This document shows positions 44,437 through 52,780 of a stretch of DNA of 64,000 nt, piece after piece; the first letter of the stretch is position 1; each line of letters starts with the position of its first letter. The stretch is from positions 1-64,000 of the forward strand of contig NZ_FQUY01000005.1 of the NCBI RefSeq assembly GCF_900129195.1, in the 5' to 3' direction. The position numbers were made by a program, and so were the translations under genes. A model generated the notes under the pieces. The model searched no databases and was not told the origin of the DNA. It was given only the letters and a program-made list of their open reading frames with translations. Source of the DNA: Desulforamulus putei DSM 12395. Lineage in GTDB: Bacteria > Bacillota > Desulfotomaculia > Desulfotomaculales > Desulfotomaculaceae.

Positions 44437-45180
44437 GTGAAGTTAAAAAGCCAAATTGTAGGTTTGCCTGTCATAAGCATTGTTGAGGTAGCCTCACTGG
44501 GAAAGGTTGAGGATCTGGTCATTAACCCGGATACCGGGTCTGTGGATTTTCTCATTGTTGAACCCGAACAGTGGTACATGGAACGCAGGCTGATTGCCAT
44601 TCAGGATGTCGCCGGTATTGGCGAAGATGCCCTGACTACGGAAACCAGGACCAATGTTGTCAACATCACCTCGGTGCCGGCTGCCATTGAATTGTTAAAA
44701 AAGGAAGTTAAAGTTGTGGGCTCCCAGGTTATCACCAAAAAGGGCCGCCTGAACGGATCCATTGACGAGATCCTGGTGGATGAGCAAACAGGCAAAATTT
44801 CCGCCTGCCGCTGGGTAGCCGGGGATGGCGCCAAAACCGGCCTCATTCCTGCCAATCTGGTGGTTACCTTTGGTAAAGGAATGCTGGTGGTGGAGGAAGA
44901 CTTCGATGCTGCCCTGGTAGAAAACGCTTCCCAAATTCACACAGATGCTGTACATAAACCTGTGGTGGAAAAGGCAACGGCACAGGGTCCTCAGGATCCT
45001 TTACAGTTCTTTGAAGATAAACAAAAACAATATTTAATCGGTCGTACCGTAACCACCGACATTCTGTCAGATGACGGAGAGATTATCGCTGAACAGGGCC
45101 AAAAGGTTACCCAGGAAATGGTGGACAAGGCTGTGGCTGCGGATAAGTTTGTGGAGCTGACCCTGAACACCCGTGAATAA
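44437..45180 (+). CDS. Double PRC-barrel domain protein
   Basis: The 247-residue product (GTG start with GAAGGGG upstream) has two PRC-barrel domains: residues about 5-80 (IVGLPVISIVEVASLGKVED) and about 85-160 (GSQVITKKGRLNGSIDEILV). A C-terminal part begins near 190 (QKQYLIGRTVTTDILSDDGE) and may form another small domain. PRC barrels occur in photosynthetic reaction-centre H subunits and in RimM, and in bacteria often mediate protein contact or membrane association. The stop overlaps the VanW start, so the genes are coupled. Confidence 0.8.
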   Translation: MKLKSQIVGLPVISIVEVASLGKVEDLVINPDTGSVDFLIVEPEQWYMERRLIAIQDVAGIGEDALTTETRTNVVNITSVPAAIELLKKEVKVVGSQVITKKGRLNGSIDEILVDEQTGKISACRWVAGDGAKTGLIPANLVVTFGKGMLVVEEDFDAALVENASQIHTDAVHKPVVEKATAQGPQDPLQFFEDKQKQYLIGRTVTTDILSDDGEIIAEQGQKVTQEMVDKAVAADKFVELTLNTRE

Positions 45181-46540
45181 AGCCAGGCTGACCTTTTATG
45201 TTACCCTTGCCCTAGGTCTTCAACTTTTGGTTAGCGTCGGCCTGTCCAGTGCGGCAATCACCTTTTATTACCGGGACACCGTTTTACCGGGAACCTCTGT
45301 CCAAGGCGTTGATATCGGCGGGTTAAAGGCTGATGAGGCCGAGAAGGTTTTAAGGGACGCTCTGCCCTGGCCCAGTCCGGAAAGTCTTTTAATGCTGGTG
45401 GACCCGGAGGGACAACCCACCCATATCCGTTATGGTGATATTGACTACCGGGCCGATTATCATGTAACCGTAAAGGAAGCCTTGCGGCACAGCCAAAAAA
45501 CTGCCGCCTGGAACAATATTGGCGCCTTGTTTGGCGCCATGCACCATGGCTGTGACTTGCCTCTGGTCAAAACTTTTGATAACGTTGCCTTTACCAGAAT
45601 TCTTGACAAATTATCGGACAAGTACAATGTCCCGGCCCGGAACGCCCAGTTTGCGTTCAATGGAAATAATGTCATATTATTTCAGGACAGCAAAGGCAGA
45701 CAACTGGACACTGAAGGGACCGTCAAGCAGTTGATGGACCTTCCTGTTGACGAACACCGGTTGGTACTCCGGTTCAAGACCGTTGAGCCTGACATTCGCA
45801 TCTCCGATTTTAACGGAATTAATTCCAGATTGTCCATCTTTGTAACCCAATTCGACCCCACCAACAGGGCCCGTTCCCATAATATTGAACTGGCCAGTAA
45901 ATTAATTAACAATGTGATTGTACCACCCAAACAAGTATTTTCTCTTAATAAGGTTTTGGGTCCCCGTAACCGGGAAAGGGGCTACCTCCAGGCGCCGGTG
46001 ATCATAAACAATAAGTTAACCAGCGATTTTGGCGGCGGCGTCTGCCAGGTGGCTACCACCCTGTATAATGCCGTGTCACTGGCAGGTTTGACGGTGGTGG
46101 AACGGGTCCCCCATTCCCTGCCGGTTCCCTATGCTCCGGCAGGAAAGGACGCCACCATCGCCGGTGATTTCATCGATTTTAAGTTTCTTAACAATACCGA
46201 TTTTCCCGTCTTAATAAGCAGTCAAGTGCAGCAGGGAAAGCTCCTGGTTAGCATTTTTGGCCACCGGCAAGGGGCCTCGGCCCGGTTAATTAAGATTGAA
46301 ACAGAACGGTTGATCACCAAACCCACTCGAAAATATGTGCAAGAGGAGGGGCTGGTCCCCGGTCAGGTGGTGGTTCGCCGACCGGGACGGGACGGTTATC
46401 AATTGAAAACCTACGAAGTCATTTTTGAAAATGACAAAGAAGTGGAGCGGCGCCTGATTTCCCAAACCGTTGTGGACCCGGAACCTGAAGTCATCGCCGT
46501 GGGCCCCGGGGTTCATACCAAGGGCCTGGTAAAAAAATAA
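45173..46540 (+). CDS. VanW family exported protein with peptidoglycan-binding-like domain
   Basis: The 455-residue protein starts at GTG 45173 and has a hydrophobic anchor (about 7-29). An N-terminal YoaR-like (putative peptidoglycan-binding) domain starts near VLPGTSVQGVDIGG at 38. A VanW domain follows (SLNKVLGPRNRERGYLQAPV near 254, FGGGVCQVATTLYNAVSLAG near 284). A G5-like end module shows YQLKTYEVIFENDKEVERRL. VanW domains are common in Firmicutes and found in vancomycin-resistance clusters, but their biochemical role is unknown. A resistance function should not be assumed here; no van genes are present. A terminator follows. Confidence 0.88.
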   Translation: MNKARLTFYVTLALGLQLLVSVGLSSAAITFYYRDTVLPGTSVQGVDIGGLKADEAEKVLRDALPWPSPESLLMLVDPEGQPTHIRYGDIDYRADYHVTVKEALRHSQKTAAWNNIGALFGAMHHGCDLPLVKTFDNVAFTRILDKLSDKYNVPARNAQFAFNGNNVILFQDSKGRQLDTEGTVKQLMDLPVDEHRLVLRFKTVEPDIRISDFNGINSRLSIFVTQFDPTNRARSHNIELASKLINNVIVPPKQVFSLNKVLGPRNRERGYLQAPVIINNKLTSDFGGGVCQVATTLYNAVSLAGLTVVERVPHSLPVPYAPAGKDATIAGDFIDFKFLNNTDFPVLISSQVQQGKLLVSIFGHRQGASARLIKIETERLITKPTRKYVQEEGLVPGQVVVRRPGRDGYQLKTYEVIFENDKEVERRLISQTVVDPEPEVIAVGPGVHTKGLVKK

Positions 46541-46573
46541 AGTCCCCGGCAAAGATATTTGCCGAGGACTTTA
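46540..46573. terminator. Bidirectional terminator between vanW gene and the selenoprotein gene
   Basis: AAAGTCC and GGCAAA pair with TTTGCC and GGACTTT around a short loop, with T-rich sequence on the plus-strand side. Confidence 0.7.
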
Positions 46574-46813
46574 TTATAGCCCCAGTTTGGCTGTAATTTC
46601 CTCCGTTTCGGGAAATCTGCCCAGTTCTTTTTTGGAAAAAATCAATTCCCCGTTTTTCCTTACCTCAAAGACTCCCCCGCCGGAAGGGATCAGCTCAAAG
46701 GAAGAAATCTTATTTTTGTACGTCCGCAACAAGGTTTCGGCCAGACCGGCCGCTTTCGGCAGGTAGCCTCAAGCAGTGCAGTACTCAATGGACAATTTTA
46801 CTTCTCCAGCCAT
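46574..46813 (-). CDS. SelW/Rdx-type selenoprotein with in-frame UGA
   Basis: ATG 46813 (GGGAGG upstream) opens an 80-codon frame that reads through one TGA at codon 15 (46769-46771) to TAA at 46574-46576. The product is a thioredoxin-fold SelT/SelW/SelH (Rdx) protein: KLSIEYCTAUGYLPKA at the N-terminus has the CxxU redox motif, and SGGGVFEVRKNGELIFSKKE follows in the middle. The length of 79 residues fits SelW. Just after the TGA, CGGCC pairs with GGCCG around GGTCT, a plausible bacterial SECIS with the guanine-rich apical loop about 20 bases downstream. Treating the TGA as stop would give a 14-residue peptide, so Sec insertion is the better reading. Confidence 0.85.
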
Positions 46814-46972
46814 TTGACAACCTCCCATAAATTCTAGTTTATTTTTCCAATATATATTATATCACTTATGTTATGCAAAAACAAAATTGGTACCTGGCCA
46901 TTGGCCTTGGCCCTTGGCTTTTGTCCTTCAGCTTTAGGCACCACAGACTAAAGGCCAATGGCCAAAACGGCC

Positions 46973-47923
46973 TTATTTAAACAGGTCAGTGCTCAGGTAT
47001 CTCATACCGCCGTCACAAAGGATCGTAACAATCCTCGCCCCGGGGTCACACCAGCCGGCCAGTCTCAGGGCCGCGGCCACATTGCCCCCGGAGGTATAAC
47101 CGCAGAGCAGTCCTTCTTCGGTGGCCAAGCGGCGGGCCGCCCGGATGGCCTCCCCGTCGGTGACCGTTATATAGCCGTCACACACCCGGGGCTGCCACAG
47201 GTCCGGTATTTTTGCATAGCTGGAGCCCTGCAGAACGTGCTTTGGATTGGTCACCGGCTTGCCGGCCAGCACCGGAGCGGTGGCCGGCTCCACCGCCCAG
47301 CATTGGATGTTGGGATCCTTTTCTTTGAGGGCGGTGGCGATGCCGGTAAAGGTGCCGGAGGTGCCCACCACATCGAGAAAATAATCGATCTTGCCATCCA
47401 TCTGCCGCCAGATCTCCTGGGCGGTGGTCTCATAGTGTGCCGCACAGTTGCCGGGGTTATGAAATTGATTCACCCAAAAGGCGCCCAATTCTTTCTGCAG
47501 TTCTCTGGCCCTTTCTTCCACCAGAGCCAGGTCTTCACCGGTAACTTGCCCCGGTTTGCCCCCCTCCGCCTGGGGTACCAATTCCACCCTGGCCCCCATG
47601 GCCTGTAAAACCTGCCGCCGTTCGGGACTGTTTCCCTCGGACATGACAGCCACAAAACGATAGCCCTTAATGGCGCATACCATGGCCAGGCCAATACCGG
47701 TATTGCCGCTGGTTTCTTCCAAAACGATGCTGCCCGGTTTCAGTTTCCCTTCCTTTTCAGCATCCTCAATCATTTTCAGGGCAATTCTGTCTTTCATACT
47801 ACCGCTGGGGTTCATAAACTCCGCTTTGGCAAATATTTTGCCCGGCAAATCCTTGCCTATCCTTGCCAGTTCGATCAAGGGGGTATTGCCAATGGCTTCC
47901 AGTACGGACGAACAGGTTTTCAA
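46973..47923 (-). CDS. cysK: Cysteine synthase (O-acetylserine sulfhydrylase)
   Basis: PLP enzyme that makes cysteine from O-acetylserine and sulfide. A TTG start at 47923 with GTGGAGGG upstream gives 316 residues; an earlier in-frame start lies within the site. IGNTPLIELARIG lies near 11, the PLP lysine in NPSGSMKDR near 39, ETSGNTGIGLAM near 66, GTSGTFTG near 173 and GYTSGGNVAAAL near 280. Length and motifs match CysK/CysM. A terminator separates it from the MoaD-like gene upstream, so it is transcribed separately. Confidence 0.92.
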   Translation of the reverse strand: MKTCSSVLEAIGNTPLIELARIGKDLPGKIFAKAEFMNPSGSMKDRIALKMIEDAEKEGKLKPGSIVLEETSGNTGIGLAMVCAIKGYRFVAVMSEGNSPERRQVLQAMGARVELVPQAEGGKPGQVTGEDLALVEERARELQKELGAFWVNQFHNPGNCAAHYETTAQEIWRQMDGKIDYFLDVVGTSGTFTGIATALKEKDPNIQCWAVEPATAPVLAGKPVTNPKHVLQGSSYAKIPDLWQPRVCDGYITVTDGEAIRAARRLATEEGLLCGYTSGGNVAAALRLAGWCDPGARIVTILCDGGMRYLSTDLFK

Positions 47924-47982
47924 GACATTTTCCCTCCACAAGGTTTTTCCTGATCACAGGGCACATTCCCTGTTTATGTACC

Positions 47983-48008
47983 AAAAAAACCGGGCATTAT
48001 CCCCCGGT
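47983..48008 (-). terminator. Terminator after the intact AOR operon
   Basis: On the minus strand ACCGGG pairs with CCCGGT around an eight-base loop, followed by seven T. The MoaD-like stop codon lies within it. Confidence 0.75.
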
Positions 48009-48293
48009 GACGGGGGTTACCACGGTTAGACAATGGCCGTCTTCCAACATTTGCCCCTCATCGCCGGGCATCGCTAAAACAACACCCGGCGCCCCCGGCC
48101 GGGGCGAGAGGAGCAAGGACTGGCGTTGTATCTCTTGATAGACTTCCCCTGGTAACAGCGCTTTTAACCTGGATAAGATTGCCGCAACGGTAACCGGCCC
48201 GGTGAATACCAGCACATCTTCCCGGCGCCCGGACATCAGGCGCACAACACCCAGGTAGCGTACTGTAACCCTGACTTTGTCAGGCTTCGTCAT
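47997..48293 (-). CDS. MoaD/ThiS-like beta-grasp protein of the AOR operon
   Basis: The start ATG 48293 (AAGGAGCG upstream) overlaps the AOR stop, giving 98 residues. The C-terminus is Gly-Gly (VVTPVTGG), needed for thiocarboxylate formation. It is slightly longer than ordinary MoaD, with an extension around residues 45-70 (LSPRPGAPGVV). Sulfur carrier for the tungstopterin of the neighbouring AOR is the likely role. Confidence 0.8.
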   Translation of the reverse strand: MTKPDKVRVTVRYLGVVRLMSGRREDVLVFTGPVTVAAILSRLKALLPGEVYQEIQRQSLLLSPRPGAPGVVLAMPGDEGQMLEDGHCLTVVTPVTGG

Positions 48294-50196
48294 GAATGAG
48301 GCCACGCTCCTTCAATTCCCGAGCCTCTTTTTCCAGGCCCAGTTCTCTGAGCTTGCTGAAGGTGGGAATTCCCGTGGCAGTATCCCACCCTCTGGCCTGG
48401 TAATATTCATCCAGCATGGGCTGTAATTCTACCACACTGCCGGCGGACGGCCCGGCATCCTGCGGCAGCGGCTCATCAGTAAAGCGCCTGGGTAATGTAT
48501 CATCCTTCCTGGTGAGACCCTCCCTGGTGTTAAAAGCCCTTTCCAGATTCACCACTCTCTCGCAAATGGCCTGCACTTCCTCCCTGTCAATATCCCAGCC
48601 GGTTACTGTTCTCATCAGTTTGGCTGCCATGGCAAAATCCACGATCTCCATATTGACGATGGTATTTTTGCAGGCCTCCAAACAATCAGCCAGTGCGGAC
48701 CACTCTTCATAATGCTTAACCACCCGGCCCTTACCCTTATATTTTAAGCGGAAGGCAGCGTCGGGATGACCGTACATTCTTTGCCCGGCTGCCGCATCGC
48801 CGCTGAACTCAAAGGAGGGTTCCGAGCGAAGGTGGTCCCCACCCCGGCTGGCCACAGCGTAACCCAGAGCATAGGCCTTTAGTCCCCGGGGATCTGCCTG
48901 GAACAGCTCCAGACCCTTGACATGGAAAGCATATTCTTCAGAACCGCGGCCAATCTTCTGTGCTGCCGCCTTTACCCCGTCCGCCAGGACATCGCCAAAG
49001 CCTTCCCGCCGGTTAATCTTCTCTATGAGGGTCAGAACGGTATCCACATTGCCCCAGGTCAAATCAAGTCCGTCGGCCTCAGCCCGGGAGAGGATTCCCC
49101 TCTGGTACAGTTCCATGGCAAAGGAAATTACTTCGGAAGTGGTAATTACATCCAACCCGTAACGGTTGCACAAATCGACTCCCTTCAGGGCTGCGGCCAG
49201 GTCCGCAACCCCCACCCGGGAACTGAAACCGGCCAGTCCTTCAAATTCCGGACCCTCACTCTTAAGACCCGCAAAGGGCCCCCGGGATATTTGGAAAAAC
49301 CGGCTGCAGGGGATGGTGCAGCCAAAGCAGGACTTGGACTTTACCTTTACCGTTTCGGCCAGGACCTCGCCGCTGACAGCTTCCGCCCCTTCAAAACGCC
49401 CGGTCTGAAAATGGCGGGTGGCCAGACAGCCGGCCTCATTGAGGGCATGCACCAGTTTGGTGGTACCCATAAGGGCCCGGGCGGGATATTCACGGTGTTC
49501 ATAAATGGCGCGGTCAATCTCCCGCATCAATCCGGCAAACCCTGCGTGGTCCGCCACCCTCACCGGCTGATTCCCCCTCACTGCAATGGCTTTCAGGTTT
49601 TTCAATGCCATAACCGTACCCATACCGGTTCGGGCAGCAGCCCGCACCAGGTTGGCAAATACGCCGGCAAAACGAACGCCGTTCTCCGCTGCGGTGCCCA
49701 CAGCCGCCACCTGAACCCTGGCATCCCTTAATTCCTGGAGGATGGCTGATTGGGTGGCCCAGACATCCTGCCCCCATAGGTGCTGCGCATCCCTTATTTC
49801 AATCCTGTCATTACAAATAAAAAGATAAACCGGTTTTGGCGCCTTGCCTTCGATAATTAACTGATCGTAACCGGCAAATTTTAATTCCGGCCCGAAAAAA
49901 CCACCGGCATTGGAGTCCCCCAGAATTCCCGTTTGGGGGGATTTGGCGCTGACGTTAAATCTGGCGGCCCCGGGAAAGAAGGTGCCCACCAGCGGCCCCA
50001 CAGAGAAAAATAGCTTATTCTCAGGACTCAAACCATCCAAGTTAGGGGGGATTTCGTCGTAAAGTCTTCTCATGTTAAAGCCCCGGCCGCCTAAATAGTT
50101 CCTGGCCAGCTGCTGTTCCAACGGCTCAACGGTAACCTTGCCGGTGGTTAAATTCACCCTTGCTACCTTGCCTGCATAGCCACAGGTCATGTTCAT
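48280..50196 (-). CDS. Tungsten aldehyde ferredoxin oxidoreductase
   Basis: Oxidises aldehydes to acids (or acids to aldehydes) with ferredoxin, using tungstopterin and a [4Fe-4S] cluster. The start ATG 50196 with GGGGGG upstream gives 638 residues; a longer frame reads back through the Fe-S gene. AGKVARVNLTTGKVTVEPLE near 7 and YLGGRGFNMRRLYDEIP near 31 are pterin-domain starts. FFGPELKFAGYD near 98 and the cluster-ligand segment SCFGCTIPC near 295 follow. EGPEFEGLAGFSSRVG and later CLEACKN also fit. It is coupled to the Fe-S protein upstream and the MoaD-like protein downstream, and is the intact counterpart of the pseudogene at 14848. Confidence 0.92.
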   Translation of the reverse strand: MNMTCGYAGKVARVNLTTGKVTVEPLEQQLARNYLGGRGFNMRRLYDEIPPNLDGLSPENKLFFSVGPLVGTFFPGAARFNVSAKSPQTGILGDSNAGGFFGPELKFAGYDQLIIEGKAPKPVYLFICNDRIEIRDAQHLWGQDVWATQSAILQELRDARVQVAAVGTAAENGVRFAGVFANLVRAAARTGMGTVMALKNLKAIAVRGNQPVRVADHAGFAGLMREIDRAIYEHREYPARALMGTTKLVHALNEAGCLATRHFQTGRFEGAEAVSGEVLAETVKVKSKSCFGCTIPCSRFFQISRGPFAGLKSEGPEFEGLAGFSSRVGVADLAAALKGVDLCNRYGLDVITTSEVISFAMELYQRGILSRAEADGLDLTWGNVDTVLTLIEKINRREGFGDVLADGVKAAAQKIGRGSEEYAFHVKGLELFQADPRGLKAYALGYAVASRGGDHLRSEPSFEFSGDAAAGQRMYGHPDAAFRLKYKGKGRVVKHYEEWSALADCLEACKNTIVNMEIVDFAMAAKLMRTVTGWDIDREEVQAICERVVNLERAFNTREGLTRKDDTLPRRFTDEPLPQDAGPSAGSVVELQPMLDEYYQARGWDTATGIPTFSKLRELGLEKEARELKERGLIHDEA

Positions 50197-50999
50197 CTGC
50201 CCCCCTTTATGGCTGCTCTGGGGCCGCCCTTGAGGGGCGGCTCTCCGGCCCTGCCATAGCGCAGGGCGCCGGTGGCGCAACGCTCGATACACCGGGGGTC
50301 CCCGCCGCAAAGATCACAAAACAGGGGTTTACCCTCCCGGAAATGGACGGAACCAAAGGGACAAGCCTCGGCACAGGCCCCGCATCCTGTACAAACCTCA
50401 GCATACAGCCTCACTGCATGAGTTTCCGGGTGACGGTCCAAGGCCCCGGCCGGGCAAGCCTGGACACAACGGGCATTGCCGCACTGGCGGCAAACCAGGG
50501 GGCGATCCATGCCGTTCACTTCATCTTTGGCCACCCGGATGCTGGCCTCGTCAACAGAAAACAAACCTGTTTTGTAAAAACTGCAGGCCAGTTCACAGGA
50601 CCGGCAACCGGAACAAACCTTTTCGTCAACTAACATGCGTGGAAAGGGTTTATTCTCCCTGTCATCAACCTCTTTTGTGCTTACTTTAGGACCCCTGTTA
50701 TCGCCGGCAGGAATCCTCTCAATACGATAAATCACCATCCCGTTGGGATCGGGACAGCACATGTGCCGGGTGCTGGGCAGCCAGTCGTTTTCCTCGTCTA
50801 TTTTTCTCTGCTTGGCGGGAAACATCGGCAACATGGCAGCCAGGGCCCACATGCAGATATGCTTGCCCTGGGGAATGGTAATTCTCCCACCCTTAACCTC
50901 GAAGTAATCTCCGGGACGCATGGGTAAATCGCAAAACCCACGGACTTCCTCCACGACAACCCGTAAATCAAACACCTTCGCAACGCTCCTTAAATTCAT
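50193..50999 (-). CDS. Fe-S electron carrier with N-terminal TIGR04076-like domain
   Basis: The 268-residue product (start ATG 50999) seems to fuse two modules. Residues about 1-90 match the small TIGR04076-type domain (VFDLRVVVEEVRGFCDLPM, then PQGKHICMWALAAMLPMFP). Residues about 125-250 are a polyferredoxin with CSGCRSCELACSF near 128, CRQCGNARCVQACP near 168, CTGCGACAEACPFG near 202 and CDLCGGDPRCIERC near 227, enough for four clusters. Such Fe-S proteins next to AOR genes carry electrons to or from the enzyme. The AOR start overlaps its stop. The combination with TIGR04076 is uncommon in my knowledge; the domain function is unknown. Confidence 0.8.
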   Translation of the reverse strand: MNLRSVAKVFDLRVVVEEVRGFCDLPMRPGDYFEVKGGRITIPQGKHICMWALAAMLPMFPAKQRKIDEENDWLPSTRHMCCPDPNGMVIYRIERIPAGDNRGPKVSTKEVDDRENKPFPRMLVDEKVCSGCRSCELACSFYKTGLFSVDEASIRVAKDEVNGMDRPLVCRQCGNARCVQACPAGALDRHPETHAVRLYAEVCTGCGACAEACPFGSVHFREGKPLFCDLCGGDPRCIERCATGALRYGRAGEPPLKGGPRAAIKGGR

Positions 51000-51362
51000 T
51001 TTAAAAACCACCTTTTATAATGGTAACGGAAAGGCCAATCTTTTGTAAATGTAAAATCTTCCAGATTTTTTTTACTGGCAGGATTTTAAAAATCCATGTA
51101 TAATAAGCTTTAGCAAGAGTTTAGCAGAGGGTTCCCAAAAAATATAGTAGAAGAGAGGAGATGAGTTGAGCCGAGAGAAGCGCAGTGTCAGCTGATCTCC
51201 GCCAGAGGACGGAATTTTTATTTTCTGAGCAGAGGGCATTATTTATAAAAACAAATACATGAGCATAGTTGAGGATAGTTGAGAATAGCTGAGGGGAGTT
51301 AGCGTTGGCAATTCTCCGCCTTGGAGCGGTTTTTTTATATTTAGGTGAGAGGAGTAGAGAAA
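51000..51362 (+). promoter_or_regulatory. Leader of the amino acid permease with tandem attenuator-like units
   Basis: A TATAAT at 51099-51104 is the likely -10. After it come two similar units. Unit 1 has GGAGATGAGTTGA (51157-51169) pairing with TCAGCTGATCTCC (51188-51200), then CCGCCAGAGGACGG and T5. Unit 2 has GGGGAGTT pairing with AATTCTCC (51294-51318), then CCGCCTTGGAGCGG and T7. In each, CTCC can pair either upstream or with the downstream GGA(G). A tandem ten-base repeat ATAGTTGAGG/A occurs three times at 51265-51294. No known riboswitch core was recognised. Confidence 0.5.
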
Positions 51363-52754
51363 GTGAGCAAAATTGATGTGGTGGAAAGAGAACAGGGGCT
51401 GCACAGGGAGCTTTCCCAAAGACAGCTGACCATGATCGCCCTTGGCAGCGCCATTGGCACCGGGCTATTCTTTGGCAGCGGCTTTGCCGTCAGTCTGGCC
51501 GGCCCCGGTGTGATCCTGAGTTATGTGATTGCGGCCATTTGTGCCCTGATTATGATGGGCTGTTTATCTGAAATGGCGGTGGCGCACCCCACAGCCGGGT
51601 CCTTTGGAGCCTATGCGGAGATGTACATCGGTCCCTTTGCGGGATGGTCCGTTCGTTACACCTATTGGGCCTGCCAGGTCATTGCCATTGGCGGAGAGGT
51701 TGTAGCGGCAGCTATTTACATGCAGTACTGGTTCCCCGATGTCCCCAGTTGGGTCTGGATGGTGGCCTTTTCCGCAGCCATGGTCTATATTAACGCTCGC
51801 TCGGTGGCCAATTTCGGCGCCTTTGAATACTGGTTTGCTTTAATTAAAGTAACCGCCATTGTCTTCTTCATTATCACCGGCGCCGCCGTTCTGTTCGGCA
51901 TCGGCACCGAGCCCATCGGCTTCTCCAATTTAACCAAACACGACGGTTTCCTGCCCCTGGGCCTTAAGGGGGTTTGGATGGGTGTCATGATGGCAATCTT
52001 CAGTTTCATCGGTGTTGAAGTGGTGGCCGTAACTTCCGGTGAGGCCAGGGAACCCGAAAAGGCTGTTCCCAGAGCCATGAGAACCATGGTGATTCGCCTG
52101 ATTCTGTTCTACCTGTTAAGCCTTGTCATCATGCTCTGCGTGGTTCCCTGGGTGGAGGCAGGCGGTAAGGTAAGTCCCTTTGTTAAAGTGTTTAGCGCCA
52201 TCGGCATTCCTTACGCTGCCGGCATCATGAACTTTGTAGTGTTAACCGCCGCCCTTTCCAGCATGAATGCCAACTTGTATCTGACCTCCAGGATGATGTT
52301 TTCTCTGGCCCGTGGTCAATACGCCCCGTCCTTCCTGGGTAAATTGAGCAAAGCCGGTACCCCTGTCAATGCCCTGCTGGCATCCACCGGCGGTATCGCC
52401 CTAGCTGTACTGCTGCAAACCCTAGGGGATGAACAAGCATATCTTTATACCTTCGGCATTGCCTTGTTTGGCGCGCTGTTTGTCTGGGCCATGGTGATTG
52501 TTACCTTCTTCTTCTTCCGGGCTGCCCGGGAACGGGAAGGCGGCAAACCGCTGCCCACCAGAATGCCACTGCACCCCGTTCTACCGGGTATTGGCTTGGC
52601 GCTGCTGGTTGCCATCATGATCACCTTCTACTTCCATGATTTCTTCCGGGTCGGTTTATACAGCGGCGCAGGCTGGCTGGCTCTGATGTTTATCTCCTAC
52701 TGCTTGTTTGGCAGGTCCGCAGTGAAAAATGAAAAGGCTGTCATCGGCAACTAA
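51363..52754 (+). CDS. Amino acid permease (APC superfamily, AAT type)
   Basis: A 463-residue transporter with about twelve helices and the APC start QLTMIALGSAIGTGLFFGSG near 22-41. FIGVEVVAVTSGEAREPEKA near 213 is the conserved internal loop. The start GTG 51363 has GAGAGGAG upstream; an earlier in-frame start lies within the site. It is divergent from the AOR operon and related to, but not a recent copy of, the permease at 13079. The tandem hairpin leader suggests regulation by attenuation. It probably imports an amino acid or small amine; substrate unknown. A strong terminator follows. Confidence 0.9.
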   Translation: MSKIDVVEREQGLHRELSQRQLTMIALGSAIGTGLFFGSGFAVSLAGPGVILSYVIAAICALIMMGCLSEMAVAHPTAGSFGAYAEMYIGPFAGWSVRYTYWACQVIAIGGEVVAAAIYMQYWFPDVPSWVWMVAFSAAMVYINARSVANFGAFEYWFALIKVTAIVFFIITGAAVLFGIGTEPIGFSNLTKHDGFLPLGLKGVWMGVMMAIFSFIGVEVVAVTSGEAREPEKAVPRAMRTMVIRLILFYLLSLVIMLCVVPWVEAGGKVSPFVKVFSAIGIPYAAGIMNFVVLTAALSSMNANLYLTSRMMFSLARGQYAPSFLGKLSKAGTPVNALLASTGGIALAVLLQTLGDEQAYLYTFGIALFGALFVWAMVIVTFFFFRAAREREGGKPLPTRMPLHPVLPGIGLALLVAIMITFYFHDFFRVGLYSGAGWLALMFISYCLFGRSAVKNEKAVIGN

Positions 52755-52779
52755 AAACGGCCTCTTTGGAGGCCGTTTT
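52754..52779. terminator. Bidirectional terminator between permease and Lon-like protease
   Basis: AAAACGGCCTC pairs perfectly with GAGGCCGTTTT around a four-base loop. T runs lie on both strands, so both converging genes can use it. Confidence 0.85.
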
Positions 52780-52780
52780 C

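Noticed and set aside
45173-46540. Vancomycin-resistance locus
   Set aside because: Only a VanW-family domain is present; no vanHAX or vanRS genes are nearby and VanW proteins are widespread in Firmicutes.
51120-51345. T-box, lysine or glycine riboswitch ahead of the permease
   Set aside because: The T-box GGTGGNACCGCG block and the lysine and glycine aptamer cores were not found.
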